Positions 57,501-64,000 of a stretch of 64,000 nt of DNA are shown here, piece after piece. The DNA lies in assembly GCA_017654935.2 (NCBI GenBank), contig CM065704.1:26483967-26547966 (forward strand), given 5' to 3'. This DNA is from Phymorhynchus buccinoides. Lineage: Eukaryota; Mollusca; Gastropoda; Neogastropoda; Raphitomidae. The notes under the pieces are model-generated. The model worked only from the letters and a program-made list of their open reading frames with translations, had not been told where the DNA came from and ran no database searches. Position 1 is the stretch's first letter; each line of letters opens with the position of its first letter. The position numbers were made by a program, and so were the translations under genes.

Positions 57501-57823
57501 GGTGAAACTAGTGATGCGTTTACTGGTTAAAAAAACCGGTTCGGTAAAACCGGTTTGAAGAGGGGAAACCGGTTTTAGATCAGTTCAGACTTTTGAACCG
57601 GTTCTCAACTCGAGCTATAATATATATGCATCAACATAACCAAGCATTTACATAGCAACTAGCAGTCAGCCAGCATCAATAAACCGCCTCTACGCAATCT
57701 ACGTGGTGTAGAGTGGCACAGAGGTAACACGTTCGCTTCGTGTCAAGTAAACCCAAGTTCGAACCTGGGTACAGGGGATTTTTTCCTCTCAGTTTGCACT
57801 AGGCGTTACGGTCTGAATGTGGA

Positions 57824-57854
<31 letters not shown>

Positions 57855-60800
57855 CGTGTGCCCATGCACTTAGCACACGTTAAACCCAGTGGCAACGAAA
57901 AAGTTGTTATTTGGTCAAAATTTACTCTCCCCCCCCCTTTTCCTTCCTCATCAGTCACACAAAAATCGCATGCCCCCAAAAACAATTGGGTGGCGCGCCT
58001 CTGGCTGTGACACGCTCTCCAGGTGGGAGCAACACGAATTTTACAGAGACGACTCTGTGACTATAAAGTACCTAATACCTAAAACTTTTAAAAATACCAA
58101 TCTCTCCCCATCGCAGTTACACCAAGCTACTGGATTATACTCGCATATATGAAAGAAGAAGAACAACAACAAAGTATATTTGTTAAGTTAAAAAGCATTC
58201 ACGGCTACCACATTTTCTTATGATTGCGTTTTCACTTGTTTCATAACAGGCCTGTTCTTGAAGAGTGCAAGTTCACCCCAGACAGAATACAAGGCTTCAA
58301 CAACATCTTTATGGTGAGTATGCTTTGTATGTTGGCTGGGGATAGCAAGGACACCAGAATCACTCACTCACTCCACCCTTGACCGGCTTGGTCGTCGGGG
58401 TGCCATGCTGGATTGGGTGGTCAGCCTCCGCCACTGGTCACGATCCTCTGCCAGGCGTATGAGGGTGTTGGTGTTGCGGTTGGTCCAGCTTTTGATGTTG
58501 TCCAGCCAGGACTTTCTTTGTCTGCCGTGCCGGCGTTTTCCTTGGATGGTGCCCTGGAGAATCGTTTTGGCCAGAGTGTTGTGACGTGTCACATGACCGT
58601 AACACTGCAAACCAAACAATCTATGCATACCTCCTGACTCCATGGATGAAACTATCCATCAGGAAGAGCAAGAATGTTGATTTTGGCATTCAGGAAGTCC
58701 TGAAATTGCATGGTTGAGAATACCTTAATGACAAGCGATTCCACTGGAATGACGGGGAAAAAAAAGTAGTTTGAAAAAGTAAAGAAATGCTTTAACAGAG
58801 TTGCAACTAGAGGGCGCGATTGCGGGATTCGCGCATTAAAAAAAAAAATCCCGCAAATAAAAAAAAGCTTCGCGAGAACGCGCGCGCAAAAAAGAAACCA
58901 TCCCCGCACTTTTAAAACTGATGCGCGCGATCATTACGATCAAGCTAGTCACCCTTGGCAGGGCCTCTCATTCTCCCAACAGCGTGCACATAACAAGCAA
59001 TTTCATTGGACAGTAGGTAGTTGTATACTATGATCGACCAATGAAAGCGTGTTTAATGTAATTTAACGAGCGGGCTTCCGGTCTCAGCACTGGGTGCAGA
59101 AAAATGGCGACCAAACGCAAAAGCGGGACTTTGTTCGATTTCGCGTTCCAAAAAACACGATCGTCCCCACCACCTAGTCCTTCGACAAGCAGGACTTCAG
59201 AAGATGAAGAGATTGGCGATGAAGAAGCCAGCTTTGAACACGCAAGTGATTCAGACTGTGAGAGTGACCCAAAATCGAGTGCTGATAAATCGAAAAAGGG
59301 AACAAAGTTCCAAGACGACTGGAAATAATTTAATTATGTCAGTGTGTGTGTGTGTGTGTCACTAAGTTTAAATGTTATTGTGCTTTTTTCTCCCATCCAC
59401 ACCCCCCCCCCTTTTTTTTCCCCAAGTCCCCCCTTTTTTCAAGGTGAGGGGGGGCTTGCCCCCACTTTGTTGAAATCCTAGTTGCAACTCTGCTTTAATT
59501 TTACTAATAAAAATGAGGGGAACTAAACAGCTTCATGGGGCGTTGATCCCACCAAGGCAGCCACTGGAACAACCCGGCCTTCCTGGTTTTCACTTTCCCC
59601 AGGTTTTACCCTTGTATCTCATCTATTTAACCATGGATGGCTGTTATCACAAAAGGAAATAACCCAGGGTGGTTGTTGTCGTACCCTGGCTTAAAGACTC
59701 CAGGGATCATACCAACAGCCGAAGTACTTGAACACTATGGTACAAATACACCAGTGAAAATAATGCTTTACGCCCTCTTCGGCCTTTCGGCCATGTGGGG
59801 CATTGAGATTTTACTTGGGGATGTAAAGCAAATACACCAGCTAGGGATGAGAACATTTATACATGTGTGACCGTTTTTGATTACCCCGCCACGTGGGCAG
59901 CCACACTCCGACTTCAGAGGATTTTAGACTGATGATGTTATGCTAGGAGCTTGTCAGGGCTTAAGACAATCACCGCACAACCATGCAGAACATAGCAACA
60001 TTTTGATGTAGCCTTGGTGTTCTAGCTTAAATGTCAACTGGTCTGGCATAACCTCAGGCCAAGGCGTAGAACCCAGGGATGAACTTCAAGAGAAGACAAA
60101 AGACAGAAAATGAAGTGGCGACTTTTTGTTTTGTTTGTGGGCTTTTACTTAGGGTACTCAAACCTGTTTACCCTTCCGGTTTTGCCAGAATTATTCCGGA
60201 AATTTGCTAAAATTCTGGGTAAGATAGTAAATTCCGGGTGAACGCTGAAAATTCCGGGATTTCGAAAAACCGTCTATTATTTGTTTCCGTTCGTATGAAA
60301 AGACGCAAGGGTTGACCGAAACCGAATGCAAATGGCGGCCAGGCTTTTACTGTCGATTCTAAGAGCTTTCCGGGCAGTTTTTTAATGGTAGAGATTGTAA
60401 TTATGGCTTGAAATGAGTCCATTTAGATTATATTATCACTGGAAAATACGATGATGTGAGAATTTTGAACTTTTCAATAGAAAATGAAGTGAAAATTGAT
60501 CGCGATGGCGCCGAGTTGAATCGGTGTTTTATCGCGAGTCGTGTACCGATGTGAATTCTGGGTTTTTCTTCTCAAATTCCGGGTTTTTGTGTGGCAAATT
60601 CCAGGTTTTTCATCATTAGGGTAAACAGGTCTGGGTACTGTTTGTATGTACATCTGATATCTACAAATAAAATAAAAAATACAATGTAAATTTGTCATTT
60701 TTTTTAATCAAAGAATGAAATAGTGAGGCCAAGAGAGGAGATGACGAAATTGAACAAAGGGTAATTACCCTTTGTTCATTTTTTTAAAACTTTTCTAGCG

Positions 60801-61551
60801 TCATGTATTTTTTGGACATTCTTGGTTGTCCTTTGCATCTCAAGAGGGAATTAACTTTCTTTTTTTTCCCCAGTGTGCATGCATTACTTTAACTACAGAA
60901 ACAGTGACAAAAGCTCTATAAAAAGACAAACACATGGCAGGGTGCTTGGCAGTGAATGTCTTTGCATTTGGTGGGAGTGTAGAGTGATGTCTTGGGGTAT
61001 GTATTCGCCCGTGGTACTAGAAGAGTTACATTTAAAATCGTCTCACTAATTAATATTATTGTTGCTGTTAATGTGCAGTTGCCTTTTTGTTTTAACCCTT
61101 TCAGCGCCAAAGTCGCATTTTAGCACCACAGTGATTTAACACCTATGTCACTAAAAGGCATCAAAATTGGGGTCTATTATATTAGTATTATTCCAAAGAC
61201 CCTATTGTCTTAGTTTTGGGAAGTAAGGGTAGAGCTTAGTTTATATATATGTCACAGAAGAATCCCCAATACTGCAGATGGATTTTGTTCTCTACCCAGG
61301 TAAATTTAATGGAATTGTTTGGCTGAAATATGGCTGGCGGTGAAAGGGTTAACGAGGAAAAGAAATGTTTTGCAAAATGAAAAAAAAAAAAAAGTTCAAT
61401 TAAATGTAAAGTAATGGGTTTTATCTTGTTTGGTTACTAATTTAGTGAGAAAATTGTCTAAATGTCTTGTTCGGGGATTACCCAATTTAATGATCATCGC
61501 TATCTCTGTTTGACAGGTACAGAAATCTGCCATTCAAATTTTGCTTGGGAG
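51422..61551 (+). CDS. COMMD3, 5' part (four exons)
   Basis: Spliced from 51422-51560, 56995-57106, 58250-58313 and 61517-61551, all GT...AG with matching phases: about 117 codons, running off the visible exons. The protein is the alpha-helical N-terminal (HN) domain of COMMD3, ending at AIQILLG, which aligns with SLEILLG at about residue 117 of the 195-aa human protein. The COMM domain must lie on later exons; none was found before 64000. COMMD3 is part of the COMMD/CCDC22/CCDC93 (Commander) complex that recycles membrane proteins from endosomes. Confidence 0.88.
51590..51692 (-). repeat. Right inverted repeat flanking the TMED/COMMD3 promoter
   Basis: Reverse complement reads CTATTAATGGTCTGAATGAA, GACCGGTGGG, CGGGGCAGGATAAACATCCC, CAATTGGAAGAA, matching 50938-51025. 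It starts 30 bp after the COMMD3 exon 1 donor. Confidence 0.85.
51712..51855. repeat. Hairpin-forming inverted repeat
   Basis: AAATATTTATTTGGCTAT, ATTATGCCCCCAAGAACGAT on the left face ATTGTTCTTGGGGGGAATAA and ATAGCCATTTATTTT on the right, around GCAGTCGGCTAGG. Possibly a MITE. Confidence 0.7.
52345..52660. repeat. Dispersed-looking repeat with GCCGGCC palindrome
   Basis: GTCCGGCGTACCTCCGGCCG then GCCGGCTGGCCGGCCGGC, followed by TTCTCAAAAACTATTCAGTC and AAGGTCAAGGTCGCGCC. No coding frame. Shares ACAGCCAACNCNTNCNGATTTCGGAG-type text further on (52782-52810) with 11808-11830. Confidence 0.5.
53095..53330. repeat. Long near-perfect hairpin
   Basis: AAAATAAAGAAGAGGTAGAT, GACCTGATGGAGTTGACAT, GGGGAGCTTTCGAA and TTCTTCAGCGGGTGACA on the left are mirrored by TGTCACCCGCTGAAGAACAA, TTTCGAAAGCTCCCC, GTCAACTCCATGAGGTCAT and TACCTCTTCTTTATTTTCTT. 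Arms of about 100 bp, loop about 30 bp. In COMMD3 intron 1. Confidence 0.9.
53735..53985 (-). mobile_element. tRNA-derived SINE (family S3)
   Basis: On the minus strand the head GCTGTGGCTCAGTTGGTTAG with AGACGC (A box) and GCAGGTTCGAATCCAGC (B box) are followed by GGACACACCACAG-proximal sequence, AAGGCACTTTACTCC and ACCCAGGTGTAAATGGGTAC. It resembles widespread invertebrate SINEs; not a functional tRNA because the helices are incomplete. Confidence 0.8.
54074..56878. mobile_element. 2.8-kb element with long inverted ends, containing nested MITEs
   Basis: AGGGCCTGCTACACTACATA, ATTCGCTGTCAATGCGATAC and GATTGTGATGATG on the left are mirrored by CGTCACAATCGCATCACATT, GACAGCAAATCATACATAGT and GTAGCACTAGCAGGCCCT. 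Inside is another palindromic unit (54186-56772; TATAGTACTCCCCGTTTATA against AAGCGGGGTGTACTGTATA). Inside that are several TTATAAGAAA/CTCGGTTATAAG segments (54720-55000, 55570-55675, 56100-56235). No transposase frame survives. Confidence 0.75.
56275..56402. repeat. Degenerate 17-18-bp tandem repeat
   Basis: Seven to eight units of the type GTAGGCATAATGTCCA / ATAGGCGAAATGTCC. Embedded in the nested transposon region. Confidence 0.75.
56995..57106 (+). CDS. COMMD3 exon 2
   Basis: Acceptor GTGCGCAG|ATGACC, donor ATTAC|GTAAGG. With the carried base it reads DDPIFKPVDKAILKAAYNGL, VTLVLEAAKHDVDADGI. Matches HPDLKHIDPVVLKHCHA..ATYILEAGKH of human COMMD3. Confidence 0.88.
57160..57615. repeat. Region of repeated AACCGGTT motifs, probable MITE
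   Basis: Blocks AAAAAAACCGGTTTGAACCG (about 57166) and AAAAAACCGGTTCGGTAAAA (about 57530) with several more ACCGGTT copies. The two ends resemble each other but termini were not defined. Confidence 0.45.
57708..58130 (+). mobile_element. tRNA-derived SINE (family S1), copy 2
   Basis: Head GTAGAGTGGCACAGAGGTAA and CAAGTTCGAACCTGGG (B box), then CTTTCGGATGAGACGATAAA, CAGTGGCAACGAAAAAGTTG, a C tract, TCTCCAGGTGGGAGCAAC and CTCTGTGACTATAAAGTACC. The best-preserved of the three S1 copies. Confidence 0.82.
58250..58313 (+). CDS. COMMD3 exon 3
   Basis: Acceptor TCATAACAG|GCCTGT, donor TTTATG|GTGAGT. With two carried bases: TPVLEECKFTPDRIQGFNNI FM. Matches YLEDCKFDRERIELF of human COMMD3. Confidence 0.88.
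58370..58640 (-). pseudogene. Non-LTR retrotransposon RT tail in COMMD3 intron 3
   Basis: About 90 codons on the minus strand: HRLFGLQCYGHVTRHNTLAK, TILQGTIQGKRRHGRQRKSW, LDNIKSW and LAEDRDQWRRLT. This GHV.R...L....L.G...GKR.RGRQ..W.DNI..W pattern is the end of many LINE endonuclease-RT polyproteins. Strongly 5'-truncated, frame intact; COMMD3 reads in the opposite direction. Confidence 0.8.
58796..59492 (+). mobile_element. DNA transposon with CAGAGTTGCAACTAG ends and 6-bp target duplication (4)
   Basis: CAGAGTTGCAACTAG and its exact inverse CTAGTTGCAACTCTG, flanked by CTTTAA at 58790-58795 and 59493-59498. On the + strand an ORF of 74 codons at 59104-59328 starts MATKRKSGTLFDFAFQKTRS, continues with a Ser/Asp/Glu-rich segment and ends KFQDDWK before the stop. 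This looks like the N terminus of a hAT/ZMYM-like transposase whose remainder has been deleted. Confidence 0.85.
59757..59830 (+). repeat. Dispersed GCCCTCTTCGGCCTTTCGGC repeat
   Basis: AATGCTTTACGCCCTCTTCG and GCCTTTCGGCCATGTGGGGC, ending ATTGAG. Also at 47490-47535 and reversed at 17775-17815. Short and GC-rich with a CGGCC palindrome; class unknown. Confidence 0.7.
60159..60633. mobile_element. DNA transposon with CA(G/A)ACCTGTTTACCCT ends and 6-bp target duplication (5)
   Basis: Left CAAACCTGTTTACCCT, right AGGGTAAACAGGTCTG, flanked by GGTACT at 60153-60158 and 60634-60639. AATTCCGG(G) motifs recur inside in both orientations. 475 bp, no transposase frame. Confidence 0.84.
61092..61352 (+). 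mobile_element. piggyBac-like TTAA MITE, family A
   Basis: TTAACCCTTTCAGCGCCAAA to TGGCGGTGAAAGGGTTAA. A TATTAGTATTA insertion near 61178 makes it slightly longer than its relatives. Confidence 0.87.
61517..61551 (+). CDS. COMMD3 exon 4
   Basis: Acceptor TTTGACAG|GTACAG, donor GGGAG|GTAGGT. 35 nt: VQKSAIQILLG plus two bases. Short, but its phase follows exon 3 exactly and it matches the N.KNSLEILLG segment of COMMD3. Confidence 0.8.
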
Positions 61552-61795
61552 GTAGGTACACTCATTTCATTTGTTTGTTTTCATTCCTTTTTATTTTCAG
61601 TTTGGCAGCCTAGTTTCTTCCAATCATTTTCATAATTATGTTAAAAGAAAGACTGGGAATGCATTTAGAAAGGCACGATGATCAACACAGCACCAAACAC
61701 AAAGAAAACAAAAACCTCCCTCTCCAGCTGAGGCAGAACATCCAGCATGGTCACTGCCTGAAAAGAGTGGATACATGTAAAATATGCATGCTAAC

Positions 61796-62312
61796 CAGGG
61801 CTGGCCAAAACTACTAGCCCGGTAGCCAATGGCTAGTATAAAAATCTATGGGCGAGTAGATTTCAAGTCACTAGCCCGATGGGCGACTAAATTTCAGCAC
61901 TGTGCAGCCCTGGTTTATTTTTACCACTGAGTCTCCCCACATCATCTGTCCCTTCCAACCCACTCTCAAAGCAAGCTCAGCTGTCTGCTAAGATAACAAC
62001 ATGCTAGCACTGCTACTGAAAAGAAAGGAACTTTTTAGGCATCCTCCTCAATCTCCTCCTCCCCCTTCTCTCTCTCTCCCCATATAATTTCTTTTTCTCT
62101 TTGCTTCTCTCCTTTCTTTCTTTCTCACTCTTTTTTATCTCTTTCTTTTCCTCTCTCTCTCCTTTCCCTTCTCTTCCTCTTTCTCCTTCCCTCTCCCCTG
62201 TTTTGTGTGTGTGTGTGTTTAGGGATTTTTATTGTTGTTTTCTTCGGGCTAGTGAAAATGTGTCCGGGCGAGTAAAATGTTTGAGTTGATTTTTAAAGTT
62301 TGGCCAGCCCTG
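61796..62312. mobile_element. hAT-like element with CAGGGCTGGCCAAA ends
   Basis: CAGGGCTGGCCAAAAC and CTAGCCCGG on the left are mirrored by TCGGGCTAGTG (about 62244) and GTTTGGCCAGCCCTG on the right. A T/C-rich stretch lies at 62040-62200. No exact target duplication (flanks ATGCTAAC and CAAACTAT). Confidence 0.72.
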
Positions 62313-62514
62313 CAAACTATTCATTTAAAACTTAATGTTGCGGAAAGAAGAAAAATTTTCATTAACATTTAAGTGGGTGCTGCCAATTATAGTTTGAGAA
62401 ATAGTGTTCAGAGCTGTTGACAAGTCTTACTTTTCTTAATGAAGTAAGACTTATCCTATTAGATAATGGCCTTTATCATGACTGCAATTAATTATTGAAC
62501 AAAGATAATAAGCT

Positions 62515-62625
62515 GAAAATGTTCATAAAATACAGCTTCATGTTTGGTAAGAAAGGCAAAAACGGAAAAAATGGAATTACCCGAGAAATGTAGGGGAGGT
62601 GGCACATCTTGACCAATACCAACAT
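62515..62625 (+). repeat. Solo arm of the telomere-repeat fold-back element
   Basis: AAAATACAGCTTCATGTTTG, GTAAGAAAGGCAAAAACGG and GGTGGCACATCTTGACC match the right arm of 26761-27217, without the TTAGGG block or the long G tract. Confidence 0.78.
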
Positions 62626-62689
62626 TAGTTATAGGTGTAAAGAACAAGATACTCACAAAAATATAATTCTATAATATACAATATTTTTC

Positions 62690-62775
62690 GGACATAATAA
62701 TAATAATGGGAATTTATATATATAGCGCTCTTTTTCACATGAGCTCAGTGCGCTTTGCATTGATAACAAGAACAT
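62690..62775 (-). repeat. Retroposon 3'-tail-like repeat
   Basis: The minus strand reads TGCAAAGCGCACTGAGCTCA, TGTGAAAAAGAGCGC, a TATA stretch and (TTA)n. It is the kind of tail seen on LINE/SINE copies, comparable with GGCGCTATATAAGAG(TTA)n at 20.1 kb. Confidence 0.55.
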
Positions 62776-62834
62776 TAAAGGCAAACAAATAATGAATCAT
62801 TAGAAAGTGAAATAAACACGATGATTCTCTTCCT

Positions 62835-62835
<1 letters not shown>

Positions 62836-62868
<33 letters not shown>

Positions 62869-63020
62869 TGCGTACGCACACACACACACACACGCATGCA
62901 CGTATGCACGCCTGCATGCACGCAGGCACACACACACACACACACATACATACACAAACACACACACACACACATGAATGCACGATCGCACACATACACG
63001 CATGCACACACTCACACACA
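62836..63020. repeat. (CA)n-rich tract
   Basis: CACACA runs interrupted by TGCACGTATGCACG and similar palindromic blocks. Frames rich in Cys-Val on the minus strand or His-Thr on the + strand are artefacts. Confidence 0.95.
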
Positions 63021-63640
63021 ATTAATTATACAAGAGTAAAATAGTTACAATATGAAAATTCTAAGAAGAAACATAGACCACATTCACATTCAAAATCAAG
63101 TTTGGATACAATACTGCAACTTGAAATAAAATCATACTGCCGTCGACATACCAGTTACATGACTAATTATAATAGACAAATTTTGCAAGAACAAAGATGC
63201 CCTTCTACCTCATTGACAAGCATTTAAAGCTTACAAGACGTTAACATTCTATATACAACTTACGAATTATAAAATAAATGTAAAAAATTGTTTTATAAGA
63301 TTTCTGCAATGAAACGGACACCTCACACACAAACACTAATCAATATAATATGTCCGAAACAAGTGAGTTTTGTGCAAGATCAAAACAAAACGAAAACGAA
63401 AAAAACCACTGCCGAGTGGAACATGAAAAAAAGAGAGACATAAGTTAAAAACAAAAGCATGCTCAGAAAAGCTTACAAAATCCCAAACCATAAAAAAAAC
63501 ATACAAAAGCAGGCCTATTAATGCACACACAAAATTCTAAGCCAGATAAAATACACAAACATTACAAAGCACACACAAAAAGTGAGAGAAAGAAAAAGTT
63601 TGGATGGGATATGGAAACCTAGCAATCTTCAAAAGAAGTC
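63021..63640. other. Unassigned AT-rich COMMD3 intron DNA
   Basis: No exon, repeat family or RNA recognised. Confidence 0.5.
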
Positions 63641-63644
63641 TTTA

Positions 63645-63957
63645 TTTTGGGGTATTTGGTATTTTATAGTCACAGAGGCATCTCTGTGAAATTCGGGTTG
63701 CTCCCTCCTGGAGAGCGCGTCGCAGACAGAAGTGTGCCACCTTTTAAACAAAATTCTATTTGCATGTGATTTTTGTGTGACTGATGATCAGTAAATTTTG
63801 ACTAAATGACAACTTTTTCGTTGCCACTGGGTTTAATGTGTGCTAAGTGCATGGGCACACGGGATTCCCCGTTCAGACCGTTAAGGCCCAGTGCAGGTTC
63901 GAACTCGGGTTTATTGTATATGAGGCGAACACGTTACCTCTGTGCCACTCTACACAC
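63645..63957 (-). mobile_element. tRNA-derived SINE (family S1), copy 3
   Basis: Reversed: tRNA-like head GAGTGGCACAGAGGTAACGT and GAGTTCGAACCTGC, then CAGTGGCAACGAAAAAGTTG and, at the other end, AGGAGGGAGCAACCCGAATT. It lacks the G/C tract and has a deletion in the CCGAAAGA region. Confidence 0.78.
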
Positions 63958-64000
63958 ATTTTAGGGCTAGTAAGAAACTCAGGACAATACAAGATGGGGT

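Noticed and set aside
57708..57785. Functional tRNA gene
   Set aside because: tRNA-like head of SINE S1, present with the same body at two other places in the window.
59104..59328. Host gene encoding a 74-residue acidic protein
   Set aside because: It lies entirely between the inverted ends of the 58796-59492 transposon and ends abruptly; a truncated transposase N terminus explains it better.

Overview
The window is nuclear DNA from an animal. Short exons with GT...AG boundaries are scattered among kilobase introns, and most of the sequence is satellite DNA, SINEs, LINE fragments and small DNA transposons. The gene repertoire is metazoan: a PARP14/15-like mono-ADP-ribosyltransferase, a p24/TMED cargo receptor, and COMMD3. 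The style of the interspersed repeats suggests a marine invertebrate, perhaps a gastropod mollusc; that is inference and cannot be proved from this window. No prokaryotic or organellar features were seen.

Layout. 1-5.2 kb is a 53-bp minisatellite of nearly 100 copies. 5.2-8.5 kb holds DNA-transposon remnants, a (CT)n tract and a nested pair of TA-flanked MITEs. 8.6-13.5 kb carries the last four coding exons of a PARP gene on the + strand: the main part of a WWE domain, then the ART catalytic domain. The end of its last exon is tandemly copied four more times, up to 14.15 kb. 14.2-28.5 kb has no host exon that I can support. It holds nested TTAA-flanked MITEs, an L1/Tx1-like LINE tail, a pogo-like MITE, SINEs, a hAT-like element and a fold-back element with internal telomeric repeats.

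28.6-51.3 kb on the minus strand is one complete TMED4/TMED9-type gene (p24 alpha, ER-Golgi traffic). All five exon positions were found with matching phases, giving 215 aa. Two positions are duplicated: exon 2 has two 116-bp versions and the terminal exon has two 150-bp versions, so four isoforms are possible. The donor side of exon 4 and the acceptor side of the upstream exon 2 are each drawn out into tandem arrays. Its introns also hold a 26-copy, 104-bp satellite, a 57-bp minisatellite and many MITEs.

51.4-61.6 kb on the + strand is the 5' part of COMMD3 (four exons, about 117 codons). It starts 140 bp from the TMED start codon, so the two genes share a divergent promoter. That promoter contains a CCAAT box next to a TGACGTGG element of the UPRE/XBP1 type. 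The rest of the window is COMMD3 intron with nested transposons and SINEs.

Most notable: the duplicated TMED exons; the repeated pattern of exon-edge tandem arrays in two unrelated genes, including five in-frame AG-36nt-GT units; five separate transposons sharing CAG...CTG ends and exact 6-bp target duplications; and two copies of one TTAA element, each carrying a different nested insertion while keeping the other's empty site.
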